A stretch of 64,000 nt of DNA from positions 3,919-67,918 of the forward strand of contig DIWP01000041.1 of the NCBI GenBank assembly GCA_002423545.1. The letters are read 5' to 3'. The notes beneath the pieces are model-generated. The model saw nothing but the letters and a program-made list of their open reading frames with translations. It was not told the origin of the DNA and made no database searches. How positions within the stretch are numbered: position 1 is the stretch's first letter; every line of letters begins with the position of its first letter. The stretch comes from Thermoleophilia bacterium UBA6103 (GTDB lineage Bacteria; Actinomycetota; Thermoleophilia; UBA2241). The position numbers and the translations under genes are program-made. Below are positions 16,833 to 26,206 of this stretch, piece by piece.

Positions 16833-18776
16833 GTGTACGACTCGTTCTCGGTGCTCGTCGGCGGCAAGGCGGGCGACGGCATCAACGAAGCCGGCAATCT
16901 CATCGCCCGACTCATGAACCGTCTGGGGTACCGGGTCTATGTCGAGGTCGACTACCCCTCACTCATCCGCGGCGGCCATAACTTCTCCATCGTGCGCTGC
17001 GCGCGCGAGAAGGTCGGCTGTCGCACCGACCGGCTCGACGTGGTGATGGCGCTCAACGATGAGACGGTGGAGCGTCACGCACACCGGCTCGGAGGGGCCG
17101 GGACCCTGGTGATCGACACCGGATCGGTCAAGAGCGTGACTCCCGACGAAGCCGATGAAGGCGACGACGACCCGTCCGACGAGTCGCGGGGCGGTGATCT
17201 CAAGGCCGGCGGTGAGCGGGGCGGCAGCGGGCAGGACGACAGTGAGGAAGGCGACGCCGAGTGCATCGTCATGGGCGTGCCGATCGCCGCCATCCTCAAG
17301 GAGCTGCAGGCTCCGCCGGTGATGCGCAACACCTGCCTGCTCGGGACCTTCTGTCGCATCGCCGGCATCTCCTGGGAGATCCTCGAGGACACCATCCGGC
17401 AGCACATCCCACGGTCGCTGGAGAAGAACCTGGAGGTCGCCCGGCGAGGCTACGAGGCGACCCGGAAGCGCGAGTCGCTGGCCTCCCTGGACCTGCCGGC
17501 GCTGCCGGTGATGAACGGCAACGAGGCCGTCGGACTGGGGCTCATCCGGGCCGGGTGCACGGCGTACGTGGCGTACCCGATGTCGCCGTCGACGGGTCTG
17601 CTGCACTTCATGGCGAGCGTCGCCGACGACTGCAGTCTCAAGGTCGTGCATCCCGAGAACGAGATCGCCGTCATCCTCATGGCGCTCGGCATGGCGTACG
17701 CAGGGGAACGCGCGGCGGTCGGGACGGCGGGTGGGGGCTTCTGCCTGATGACCGAGGGCGTCAGCCTCGCCGGCCAAGCCGAGCTGCCGATCGTGATCAT
17801 GGTCGCCCAGCGGCCGGGACCGAGCACCGGCCTGCCGACGTACACCACGCAGGCCGACCTGCACTTTGTGCTCAACGCCGGGCAGGGCGAGTTCCCGCGT
17901 CTGGTCGTGGCGCCCGGCAGCGCCGAGGAGGCGTACTACTGGTCGGCGGTCGCCATGGGACTGGCCTGGCGGTACCAGACGGCGGCCTTCGTCCTTGCCG
18001 ACAAGGCCGTCTGCGAGGGCAGCTACAGCATCGACATCGATGCGCTGCCGCCGCTCCCCGAGTACGACGTGCCGCTCTGGGACGGCGTCTCACCGTACCG
18101 GCGCTACGCGCGGCCGGACGACGCGACGGCAGCTGGGACGGCGGGCACGCCGGACGACATGTCAACAGGCGCGTCGGCCGATGCGGCGTCGGCTGGGACG
18201 TCAGGCGAGTCGGCCGACGCGACGGCGGCAGGCACGGCGACGGCGGAGGGGTCGGCGGCGCCGTCCGCGGCCGTCCCGCCCGGCGTCTCGCCGCTGGCCT
18301 TCCCGCCCCTGCCCGGAGAGGTCGTCAAGGTCGACAGCTACGAGCACGACGAGCTGGGCGTGACGACCGAGGACAACGTCGAGACCGTGCTCATGCAGGA
18401 GAAGCGCGTCCGCAAGTGGTGCGCTCTGGAGGAGGAGATCGACCGGCTCGAGGCGGTCAAGGTGCGCGGCGACGCGGACGCCCCCACGGCCCTGCTCTGC
18501 TGGGGCAGCAACGGCAGCGTGTGTCGCGAGGTCGCCGACGAGCTCGGGCTGCGCATGGTACAGCCGCTGGTGCTCTCGCCGTTCCCCACGCGGCAGTTCG
18601 AGGAGGCGTTGGACGGCGTCGAGCGCCTCATCTGTGTCGAGAACAACGTCACCGGACAGCTCGTGAAGCTGCTGCGGCTGCACGGCTTCGACGTCGACGA
18701 CGCCATCCGGCGCTACGACGGCCGCATGTTCTCGCTCGAAGAGCTGACGACCGGGGTCAAGGAGGTGCTGCAGTGA
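16833..18776 (+). CDS. korA: 2-oxoacid:ferredoxin oxidoreductase, fused gamma-alpha subunit
   Basis: A 647-residue fusion of the gamma domain (residues about 5-190, with GGKAGDGINEAGNLIAR and SLIRGGHNFSI) and the alpha domain (from MNGNEAVGLGLIRAG near 226, with YPMSPSTG and HPENEIAVI). With korB it forms the CoA-dependent oxidative decarboxylase that passes electrons to ferredoxin; 2-oxoglutarate is the usual substrate, but pyruvate or others cannot be excluded. Two low-complexity insertions stand out: an acidic Gly/Asp stretch at about 107-147 and a Thr/Ala/Ser-rich one at about 427-486 made of short repeats. The GTG start follows GGAGGTGAAG, and the stop overlaps korB by four bases. Confidence 0.9.
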   Translation: MYDSFSVLVGGKAGDGINEAGNLIARLMNRLGYRVYVEVDYPSLIRGGHNFSIVRCAREKVGCRTDRLDVVMALNDETVERHAHRLGGAGTLVIDTGSVKSVTPDEADEGDDDPSDESRGGDLKAGGERGGSGQDDSEEGDAECIVMGVPIAAILKELQAPPVMRNTCLLGTFCRIAGISWEILEDTIRQHIPRSLEKNLEVARRGYEATRKRESLASLDLPALPVMNGNEAVGLGLIRAGCTAYVAYPMSPSTGLLHFMASVADDCSLKVVHPENEIAVILMALGMAYAGERAAVGTAGGGFCLMTEGVSLAGQAELPIVIMVAQRPGPSTGLPTYTTQADLHFVLNAGQGEFPRLVVAPGSAEEAYYWSAVAMGLAWRYQTAAFVLADKAVCEGSYSIDIDALPPLPEYDVPLWDGVSPYRRYARPDDATAAGTAGTPDDMSTGASADAASAGTSGESADATAAGTATAEGSAAPSAAVPPGVSPLAFPPLPGEVVKVDSYEHDELGVTTEDNVETVLMQEKRVRKWCALEEEIDRLEAVKVRGDADAPTALLCWGSNGSVCREVADELGLRMVQPLVLSPFPTRQFEEALDGVERLICVENNVTGQLVKLLRLHGFDVDDAIRRYDGRMFSLEELTTGVKEVLQ

Positions 18777-19690
18777 GCGACATCGCCGATCTGGACATCA
18801 GCGGCGCCGGCTCGCGGCGACCCCAGCCGGCCGTCATGGAGGGCGCTGCCGCTCCGCTCACGTATGCGGAGAACACGTGGTGCCCCGGCTGCGGCAACTT
18901 CGGCATCCTGAACGTGTGGAAGACGCTCATCGACGAGCTGGCCGACAACGGCGTGCCGCGTGAGCGGATCGTTGTGGTCGCCGGTATCGGCTGTCATGCC
19001 AAGATCGCCGACTACCTCAACCTCAACACGTTCTACTCCCTGCATGGACGCACGGTCCCGGTGGCGACCGGGATCAAGCTCGGGAATCCGGAGCTGACCG
19101 TGATCGCCCACGCCGGCGACGGCGACTGCTACGGCGAGGGCCTCGAGCACATGCTGTTCGCCGCCAAGCGGAACATCGACATCAGCCTGATGGTGCACGA
19201 CAACGGCGTCTACGCCCTCACGACCGGCCAGTACACGCCGACCTCGCCGCGCGGCTTCCGCGGCAAGTCGACGCCCGGCGGCAGTGCCGAGCAGCCGATC
19301 AACCCGCTGGAGCTGGCCGTGGCCGGCGGGGCCACGTTCGTCGCCCGCTCCTACTCCCGCGGCGCCGAGCGTCTGCGGCAGACGATGCTCGATGCCGTCC
19401 TGCATAGGGGCTTCAGCCTGGTCGACATCCTGCAGGTGTGCGCCACCTTCAACAACCTCTACTCCTACTACAACGAGCGCACCTTCGACATGGACGACAA
19501 CGACCCGTCGAGCCGCACCGACGCCCTCAACCGCATCGGCGAATGGACGTACGGCGGGGACGGGCGCATCGCGCTGGGCACGTTCTATCGCAGCGAGGCC
19601 GACACGTTCGACGGCGTCTTCCGCGACATCGACAGGTCCTCGTTCGATCGGGAGGCGGCCGTCCGCGACCTGCTGGCGCGTCGGGTCTGA
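18773..19690 (+). CDS. korB: 2-oxoacid:ferredoxin oxidoreductase, beta subunit
   Basis: The thiamine-diphosphate and [4Fe-4S] subunit, 305 residues. WCPGCGNFGIL near residue 37 and GIGCHAKIADY near 65 supply the cluster cysteines, and GDGDCYGEGLEHMLF near 116 with NGVYALTTGQ is the TPP/Mg site. The GTG start overlaps the korA stop (GTGA) and sits behind AAGGAGG, so the two subunits are made together. It gives the cell reduced ferredoxin anaerobically, linking to CooS and the other low-potential enzymes here. Confidence 0.92.
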   Translation: MSDIADLDISGAGSRRPQPAVMEGAAAPLTYAENTWCPGCGNFGILNVWKTLIDELADNGVPRERIVVVAGIGCHAKIADYLNLNTFYSLHGRTVPVATGIKLGNPELTVIAHAGDGDCYGEGLEHMLFAAKRNIDISLMVHDNGVYALTTGQYTPTSPRGFRGKSTPGGSAEQPINPLELAVAGGATFVARSYSRGAERLRQTMLDAVLHRGFSLVDILQVCATFNNLYSYYNERTFDMDDNDPSSRTDALNRIGEWTYGGDGRIALGTFYRSEADTFDGVFRDIDRSSFDREAAVRDLLARRV

Positions 19691-19861
19691 GCAGGGGTCG
19701 GTCCACCTGGCAGGAGTCCGCCGGCTTGACCCGAACCGTCCCTTATCGGCTACCATTCGCCGGGGCCGCGCCGGCCCACTGAGCTGAGCCGGGCGCGGCC
19801 GAGCGGTGCCACGGCGGCAGGGCCGGCACTCGCTCGTCGGTCGAGTCGAAGGCAGGGTCTC

Positions 19862-21121
19862 GTGGCGAGAGGTCGCAGGGGCATCATCGGTCTGGCACTG
19901 GGCGTCGCCGTGGCATCGGCACTGGCGATCATGCCCGGCATGGTGCGTCCGCCGGCGGCCTCGGCGGCGCCCGAAGTCACCCGCCGCGCCAAGGTCGACC
20001 TGCTCGTCTCGTTCGAGAAGCGCTTCGGTGGGTCACCCGAGCTGTTGATCCTCGGCTCGTCGCGGGCGATGCGCGCCGACCCGGCACAGCTGCGGTCGGC
20101 GCTGCACCTGCGCACGTTCAACGCCGCCGTGAGCTCGGGCACGGTACCCGACGCCTACGCGTTCCTGCGTCTCGCGCAGCGCCGCTACCCCGAGCGTGCG
20201 CCGGCCGTCCTCTGGTTCCTGGACGTCGAAAGCATGCGCCTGACCGGCCATCACCCGTACCTGCTCTCGGTGAAGCGCCTGGCGGCCGGTCTGCCGCCGT
20301 CGGCCCGCCGCCGGCCGGTCTCGCTGCCGAAAGGACTGGCCGCGGGCGCGGCCAGGGGCGTCGCCGTGGTGCGTCCGCGCTGGCATCGCGACGGCCTGCT
20401 CGTGAGCTGGTGGCACGACAGGCAGCGTGCACAGGGCCGCACGACGGCCGCCGGCGTCCGCTACCACCAGCGGCAGCTGGCCGAGATCTATCGCGGTGGC
20501 TGGTCCGGCATGAGCGGCAGCACCAAGTGGTACGCCACCCAGATCGTGCGGCGGGCCAACGAGATGGGCGTGGCGCCGGTCGTCGTGCTGACTCCCTATC
20601 ACCCGCAACTGCGTTCGTTCATCGCCCGCCGCGGCTGGCAGAAGGCTCATCGTGATGTCCGCCGCTTCCTGGCCGACCTGGGCGCACGCTTCGAGCTGAA
20701 AGTCGTCGACCTCACCGGCGGCGCCGCCGTCGACGGCCGGACGCAGTCATGGTACGACGGCGTGCACCCCCGGGCCGGTCAGATGCGGCGCATCGTCGCG
20801 GCGGTGCTGCGCCGCGCCGGCGACGATCTTATGGCCGCCGCCGCGACGCTCCCGCCGGCCACGCCTCTGGCGGATCCGTTCCGGTCGCCCGACGACGCTG
20901 CCGCGACTCCCGGCTCCGATCCGCGAGAGCGTAGTGAGGCCGCTCCACCGTGGCCGAGGCTCCTGCCGGCGTTGCCGCCGGCGTCCCTGTCCGGCGGGCG
21001 CTCGTCGACCGGTGCGCCGGCTGCGGCGCGCGGACGGGAGCGGCTGGCGTCGATCCGTATCGCGGGACCGACGGCCCTGCCATCGACCTGGCCGCTGGTC
21101 CCGGCGCTCGATCTCCTCTGA
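19862..21121 (+). CDS. Exported SGNH/GDSL-like hydrolase
   Basis: Residues 1-36 form a signal peptide ending near PAASAAPE. The SGNH fold is indicated by LLILGSSRAMRADP near residue 62 (the nucleophile block, GSS in place of GDS), a central VVVLTPYHPQL strand and the late YDGVHPRAGQM block carrying the Asp-His pair. The last 75 residues are Pro/Ala-rich and probably disordered. Members often act as O-acetyl esterases or transferases on cell-surface glycans (known for the family; not proven here). The GTG start has AGGGTC upstream. It precedes, head to tail, a second SGNH-like gene at 25.3 kb, and the DUF4091 pair lies between. Confidence 0.65.
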   Translation: MARGRRGIIGLALGVAVASALAIMPGMVRPPAASAAPEVTRRAKVDLLVSFEKRFGGSPELLILGSSRAMRADPAQLRSALHLRTFNAAVSSGTVPDAYAFLRLAQRRYPERAPAVLWFLDVESMRLTGHHPYLLSVKRLAAGLPPSARRRPVSLPKGLAAGAARGVAVVRPRWHRDGLLVSWWHDRQRAQGRTTAAGVRYHQRQLAEIYRGGWSGMSGSTKWYATQIVRRANEMGVAPVVVLTPYHPQLRSFIARRGWQKAHRDVRRFLADLGARFELKVVDLTGGAAVDGRTQSWYDGVHPRAGQMRRIVAAVLRRAGDDLMAAAATLPPATPLADPFRSPDDAAATPGSDPRERSEAAPPWPRLLPALPPASLSGGRSSTGAPAAARGRERLASIRIAGPTALPSTWPLVPALDLL

Positions 21122-21274
21122 GGGGAGCCGGCGGCTGGGGCGCGGCCTTTTCCGGCGCCTGATCTCCTGAGCGGGGCTCGGCAGGGGTGCGGTCTTGGCG
21201 GCTCGGCCGCGGCAGCAGCCGGCGACGGTCGTTCGGCTGACGACGACGCCCAAGGGCGACCGCCGCCCTTCGCG

Positions 21275-23116
21275 TCACTGCGCCCAGTAGGGCTCGATAC
21301 GCTCGGCGAGCTCCTGCCGGGCGGCCAGATACCAGCTCTGCGTGCGCCGGTAGCGCGGGTACGTGAACACGTGTCCGTACCTCACCTTGTACGGGTACCA
21401 GGTGATCTTCTTGACTGTGTCACGGACGAACTTGCGCGCGCCGCTGCCGCACACGTCGGCCATCTTGAGGTACTCCAGGTCTTCGAGACCGTCGCGCAGC
21501 GCCTCGAGCCGCAGTGAGGAGACCGGCTCGGCGAACGGGTCGCGCAGCCCATACCGGGGGTAGTAGCCGGGGTAGATGAGCATCGCCTCGCCGTTGCAGA
21601 CACGGGCGCCCGGCACCCAGTAGGAGAGCGGATCCCGATAGGGGTCGCGCCAGCCCTTGCCGGTCTTGGCATCGCCCCAGCGGTTGGTGGCCCAGTACAG
21701 CAGCCCGTCGACCTGCCACTGCTTCATCAGCCAGCCCCAGGCCCGCTGGTCGGCCAGCGACTTCTCGAGGACGAAGTTGGGCATCTCGCGGACCTTGCCG
21801 TTCGCGTAGGTGTACCACCACGACTTGACGCCCTTCTTCTGGAGCTTCCGCAGCACCGGCACGCGGCCGAAGTAGTAGTAGTAGCGGGTCGCCCAGATGT
21901 CCACGTCGTTCCAGAGGAAGCGGTTCTGCGGCAACACGCGATGAAGCTTCGTCGGTCGCGGGTCGTCGGTGAGCATGAAAGGCGCCCGGTAGCCGACCCG
22001 TGCCGATGCCTTGTGCAGCGTGCGGGCCATGACCTCGGCGTAGCGCTCCTGCAGCGTCGAGGTGGGCTCGTCGAGGTAGAAGCCGTAGGCTCTATCCTGC
22101 CAGCCGTTGGCCTTGTAGAACCGGCACATGTTGGTGAGATAGTCGACGAGCTGCGGATGGTTCGGCGTGCGCCGCCATACCTGGTAGGGGAACCACCTGG
22201 TCCACGGGATCTGCGTGGTCTGCAGGTCGAGGCCGTCGGTGCCGAGGTAGGGCAGCGCGGCCTTTCGGTAGGCGGCGGCGTCGAAGCTACCATCCTTCTT
22301 CACCTTGGGGAGCGCGTCGATCATGAACGGCGTGACGCCGTGCTCTTTCAGCATCTTGAAGGCGCCCTGAACGATGCGCTGCCGATTGCCCCCTTTGAAC
22401 GTGACGCCCGATCCGGCGATGCTCTTGCCGAGATTGTTCACGCTGAGCACGAACGCCGTCGGCGTGCTCAGGCGCTGCCAGCCGAAGCTCCAGACTCGCA
22501 GGCTCACGGGCAGGTCGACGACCTCGTCACCGTTGCCGACCCGCAGGGTGCCGGTGTAGGTGCCGGGGCCGGTGTGGAGCGGGACGTGGAAGAGGACGTA
22601 GAGCGAGCTGCTCTTGGGCGCTGCCGGCGGCGTGTACTGTGAGAACACCGGAGAGCCGACGCTGAACGGCGTGCCGAAGTCCCGCGGCACGAGCGGGTCG
22701 GGGTAGTAGCCACGCTTGCCGCCGCTTTGTGTCGTCGGGCGCCGCACCTTGACGAACTTCACCTCATGCAGCCGGGCGTTGGAGATGAGCAGGGGATGGC
22801 TGCCGGAGAGCCAGGTGACGACGACGTCGCGCTTCCAGGCGCCGCGCAGGCCGATCTGCACACCCTCGTACTCGTTGCGGGCGGCGCTGAGGGCGATGGT
22901 CGTGGTGAGGCCGGCTTTGGTGGACGGGAAGATGCGCGTGCCGGCGCCGGTGGTCCAGATCTCGGCGCTTGCCGCCGGCGCCAGCGCCGCCGTCAGGCCG
23001 CCGGCCATCGCCGTGACGGCCAGCAGCAGGACGGCCGGCAGGGCGAGGTGTGTGGTCCGCCGGCCGGAGGCGCGTGCGGACCGTCTCTTCGGAAGGGTCG
23101 TGCAGGGATGATGCAT
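21275..23116 (-). CDS. Exported DUF4091-domain protein, copy 1
   Basis: A 613-residue protein with an N-terminal signal peptide (about residues 20-50). A beta-sandwich region follows (IWTTGAGTRIFPSTKAGL, with LYVLFHVPLHTGPGTYTG). The C-terminal part is a DUF4091 TIM-barrel-like domain containing YGFYLDEPTS and WWYTYANGKVREMPNF, then SLRLEALRDGLEDLEYL. DUF4091 proteins are glycoside-hydrolase-like, with conserved acidic residues in DEP and RDGLED; substrates are mostly unknown. It is a close relative of the next gene, in tandem and same orientation, 83 bases apart. No good Shine-Dalgarno precedes the ATG, so the message may be leaderless. Confidence 0.75.
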   Translation of the reverse strand: MHHPCTTLPKRRSARASGRRTTHLALPAVLLLAVTAMAGGLTAALAPAASAEIWTTGAGTRIFPSTKAGLTTTIALSAARNEYEGVQIGLRGAWKRDVVVTWLSGSHPLLISNARLHEVKFVKVRRPTTQSGGKRGYYPDPLVPRDFGTPFSVGSPVFSQYTPPAAPKSSSLYVLFHVPLHTGPGTYTGTLRVGNGDEVVDLPVSLRVWSFGWQRLSTPTAFVLSVNNLGKSIAGSGVTFKGGNRQRIVQGAFKMLKEHGVTPFMIDALPKVKKDGSFDAAAYRKAALPYLGTDGLDLQTTQIPWTRWFPYQVWRRTPNHPQLVDYLTNMCRFYKANGWQDRAYGFYLDEPTSTLQERYAEVMARTLHKASARVGYRAPFMLTDDPRPTKLHRVLPQNRFLWNDVDIWATRYYYYFGRVPVLRKLQKKGVKSWWYTYANGKVREMPNFVLEKSLADQRAWGWLMKQWQVDGLLYWATNRWGDAKTGKGWRDPYRDPLSYWVPGARVCNGEAMLIYPGYYPRYGLRDPFAEPVSSLRLEALRDGLEDLEYLKMADVCGSGARKFVRDTVKKITWYPYKVRYGHVFTYPRYRRTQSWYLAARQELAERIEPYWAQ

Positions 23117-23199
23117 CTACGTAGGCAACGTTTGCGTCGTGCTCTGGCTTAGCGCCCGCGGCTGCGCTCGATGCGTCCCGCAGTGTTCGAGCGCACGAG

Positions 23200-25002
23200 T
23201 CATCGGCTGCGCTCGATGCGCAGCGCCAGCTTCGTCCGCGCGGCATTGAAGGCGCTCGCCGACGTCACATACTTGGGGAACTTCAGCACGTGGCCGTACT
23301 GCACCTTGTATGGGAACCAGGTGACCGTCCTGGAGACCGACCGGGCGTACGCGCGATCGTCCTTGCCGCCGGATGCCGCCAGGCGCAGGTACTCGCGATC
23401 CTCGAAGCCGTCGCGGAGCGCCTCGAGGCGCAGAGAGGACACCGGCGCCGCGTAGCCGTCGGTGAGGCCGTAGCGCGGGTAGTAGCCGGGGTACACGAGC
23501 ATCGCCTCGCCGTTGCACACGCGGCCGTCGCGCTTGCGGTAGGAGAGCGGGCTGGAGTACGGATCGCGCGAGCCCATCCCGGTCTGTGGGTCGCCCCAGC
23601 GGTTGAAGCCCCAGTAGAGCAGCCCGTCGACATCCCACTGGTCCATCAACCAGCCCCAGACGCGCTGGTCGGCGAGCGACTTCTCGATCACGAAGTTGGG
23701 CAGCCGGCGGACCTCCTTGTTGGCGTAGGGGTACCACCACACTTCCTTGCCGTGCCGCTGGCGCTCGCGCAGGGCCGGCACGCGGCCGAAGAAGTAGAAG
23801 TATCGTGTCGCCCAGATATCGACGTCGTCATAGAGGAACCGGTTGGCCGCGTGGGTCGTCACCGCCCGCGGCCGCGGATCGTCGGTGAGCAGGAAGCGCA
23901 TCCGGAACCCGGCCCTGGCAGAGGCCTTGTGTACCAGTCGCGCGTAGCGCTCGGCGACGCGCTCGCTGGTCGTCCGGGTCGGTTCGTCGACGATGAATGC
24001 ATACGCCTTCTTCTCCCAGCCGTGGCGCTTGTAGAAGCGGCTCAGCTCGGTGAGGTACGTGAGCAGTGCGGCGCTGCCGGTGCTTGCGCGCCACGATGTG
24101 TGCGGGAACCAGTCGGTCCAGGGGATCTGCGTGTCGGGCAGCTCGAGGCCATCGGCGCCGAGGAACGGGGCCACGTCCTCGTAGTAGCGGCCTTCGTTGA
24201 ACCGGCCGCTTGCGGAGACGCTCGGCATGGCGTTGACCATCATCGGGGTGACGCCGTGCTGGCGCATCATGCGGTAGAAGTTGGTGAAGATGATCCGCCG
24301 CGAGGTCCGCGTCCAGGGTACGCCCGACCCCTTGATGCTGGTCATGACGTTGCGCAGGTTAACGACGAAGGCAGACTGGGTGCTGAGGGAGCGCCAGCCG
24401 AAGCCCCAGACGCGCAGCGAGACCGGCAGGTCGACGGTCTCGCTGCCGTTGCCGATGCGCAGGGTGCCGCGGTAGGTGCCGGCCGGCGTGCCGTACGGTA
24501 CGTGAAAGAGCACGTACAGTGAAGAGCTGCGGGCCGGCGACGAGATCGCCTGCCCGAAGCGGCGCGGCACGATCGGGTCGGGATACAGACCGGCCCGGGC
24601 CCCCGAGTCGGTGGTCGGCTGCTTGACGCGGACGAACTTGACGTCATGAAGCTGCGCGTTGCCGGTGAGCAGGCGGTCGCTGCCGGCCAGCCAGGTGGCG
24701 CGGACCGTGCGCGAGCTCCCGGAGCGCAGCCCGATGAGCACGCCCTCGTACTCGCCGCCGGCGGCGTTGAGGCTGACGGTCTGCCGGGAGCCGGCGGCTG
24801 TGCCGGGGAAGATCCGGGCGCCGGCCGGCGCCGTCCAGACGGCGGCCTCGGCATGTGCGGTGACGGCCGCCGGCGCCAGCGCGATCACGGCCGATACGGC
24901 AGCGGCCACGGCGGCCAGCAGGACGACCGCGGAGCGCGCCGCGCTGCCGGCCCGCATGTCTATGTGCCGGTGCGCTCCGGACCGGCGTCGTTCGCGTCGC
25001 AT
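23200..25002 (-). CDS. Exported DUF4091-domain protein, copy 2
   Basis: A 600-residue paralogue of the preceding protein along its whole length: signal peptide (residues about 20-50), beta-sandwich (VWTAPAGARIFPGTAAGS) and DUF4091 domain with AFIVDEPTRT and LRLEALRDGFEDREYL. The start at 25002 is chosen because GGAAGGTGG lies just upstream and a signal peptide follows. The frame stays open to 26478, but only because it runs antisense to the SGNH gene. Both copies keep the acidic residues, so neither looks degenerate. Divergent from the SGNH gene at 25279 across a 276-base gap in which no clear promoter was identified. Confidence 0.75.
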   Translation of the reverse strand: MRRERRRSGAHRHIDMRAGSAARSAVVLLAAVAAAVSAVIALAPAAVTAHAEAAVWTAPAGARIFPGTAAGSRQTVSLNAAGGEYEGVLIGLRSGSSRTVRATWLAGSDRLLTGNAQLHDVKFVRVKQPTTDSGARAGLYPDPIVPRRFGQAISSPARSSSLYVLFHVPYGTPAGTYRGTLRIGNGSETVDLPVSLRVWGFGWRSLSTQSAFVVNLRNVMTSIKGSGVPWTRTSRRIIFTNFYRMMRQHGVTPMMVNAMPSVSASGRFNEGRYYEDVAPFLGADGLELPDTQIPWTDWFPHTSWRASTGSAALLTYLTELSRFYKRHGWEKKAYAFIVDEPTRTTSERVAERYARLVHKASARAGFRMRFLLTDDPRPRAVTTHAANRFLYDDVDIWATRYFYFFGRVPALRERQRHGKEVWWYPYANKEVRRLPNFVIEKSLADQRVWGWLMDQWDVDGLLYWGFNRWGDPQTGMGSRDPYSSPLSYRKRDGRVCNGEAMLVYPGYYPRYGLTDGYAAPVSSLRLEALRDGFEDREYLRLAASGGKDDRAYARSVSRTVTWFPYKVQYGHVLKFPKYVTSASAFNAARTKLALRIERSR

Positions 25003-25278
25003 CGTTCCACCTTCCACCCAAAGGGCATCGGCAGGCTGCCGGCAGTGTAGCGGAGGGCTGTGGCGCCGGCGTTCGCTGCCCGTTGTCCTTCTGTTGTCGT
25101 CACGCTCGCCCCCAGCTTGAGCGCGGCGCGTCGTCCGCAGCGGCGGCAGCCGCCACAGGTAGGTCGGCGGGCTCTGGGGAGCACGGTGAGTGGTACGGGT
25201 GAGCGGCGCGGTGTAGCCTCCCATCGAGGAGTCGACGACGCAGGAATCGGCCGCCGGCGCCGGGGAGTGGGGGTTCCG

Positions 25279-26169
25279 ATGGGACGACGACGGAGGAGCA
25301 TGGTCCGTCGATCGACTGCGACTGCGACTGCGACTGCGACTGCGATCGTCGTTGTCGCGGTCGTTGCCCTGGCGGCCTGGTCGGCCGCCGTGGCGACGGC
25401 GGCGTCGCGGCCGGGTGCCGACTGGCATCACGCTCTGGCCGTGCTGAAGTCGCTGCGCAGGCAGCCGCCCAGCGTCCCCATCGTCTACTTGCTCGGCGAC
25501 TCGCTGGCCCGGGAGTGTACGGTCGACGACAGGTCGTGGGCGACCCAGGTGCGCCGCTACGGCGGCGGCAGGATCGTGGCGTTCAATCTCGGGTCGCGCA
25601 ATCAGACCTTCGGCCAGAGCGCCGCCTTGGTGGGCGTCACGCCCCGGCGGCGGGCGATCGCCTTCATCGGAGTCGATCCCGGTCGCTTCGCGGCGGCGCC
25701 CATCAAGCCGGTCCTCAAGCTCGACAGACGGCTGGCGTCGTCGTACGCGCAGCATCACTACACCGGCGTCGGCATCCTGAGCGTGGCGCGCAAGAAGGCT
25801 CAGGTGCGCGACTGGGTGCGCCGCCGGTACCCGGCTTTCCGGCGGAGCTACCTCCGCAACCTGCTGCGGCTCGACGCGCTGATCGTCGCCTGCGAGCGGC
25901 GCGGGCTGCGGCCGGTGCTGCTCGAGCTGCCGCTCAACACGGCCGTCGCCGGCCACGGCTTCGATCGGGCGCTGTCCACCTACCGGTACGGCTGCCGCTC
26001 CCTCGCGGCGCTGCACGACATCCCCTTCGTGAGCCTCGTGGCGCAGGCGCGCCTCGTGAACGCAGACTTCCACGACCTCGCCCACATGGTCGAGTCGGGC
26101 CGTGTCAAGTGGCAGCGACTGCTCGCCAAGCGGACCGCCGGACTCCTCAAGCGCTATGGGATGCGATAG
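25279..26169 (+). CDS. Exported SGNH-like protein, second copy
   Basis: A 296-residue protein with a signal peptide (about residues 9-36) whose hydrophobic core begins with a Thr-Ala repeat encoded by a hexanucleotide tandem repeat. VYLLGDSLARECTVDD near residue 72 is a canonical GDS nucleophile block, and FHDLAHMVESG near the end provides the Asp/His candidates of the SGNH triad. It shares overall design with the gene at 19862 but differs in the nucleophile motif (GDSL against GSSR). The start at 25279 follows GGGGAGTGGGGG. Probably a cell-surface esterase or acyltransferase partner of the DUF4091 proteins. Confidence 0.6.
   Translation: MGRRRRSMVRRSTATATATATAIVVVAVVALAAWSAAVATAASRPGADWHHALAVLKSLRRQPPSVPIVYLLGDSLARECTVDDRSWATQVRRYGGGRIVAFNLGSRNQTFGQSAALVGVTPRRRAIAFIGVDPGRFAAAPIKPVLKLDRRLASSYAQHHYTGVGILSVARKKAQVRDWVRRRYPAFRRSYLRNLLRLDALIVACERRGLRPVLLELPLNTAVAGHGFDRALSTYRYGCRSLAALHDIPFVSLVAQARLVNADFHDLAHMVESGRVKWQRLLAKRTAGLLKRYGMR
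25314..25343 (+). repeat. Hexanucleotide tandem repeat (GACTGC x5) inside a signal peptide
   Basis: Five perfect GACTGC units encode alternating Thr-Ala in the signal peptide of the SGNH gene. Being six bases long, unit gain or loss changes the peptide by two residues without a frameshift, so it could tune signal-peptide length rather than switch the gene off. Confidence 0.85.
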
Positions 26170-26206
26170 CCTCACGCGGTCGTGGCGTTGTCGGGGAGGG
26201 GGACCG

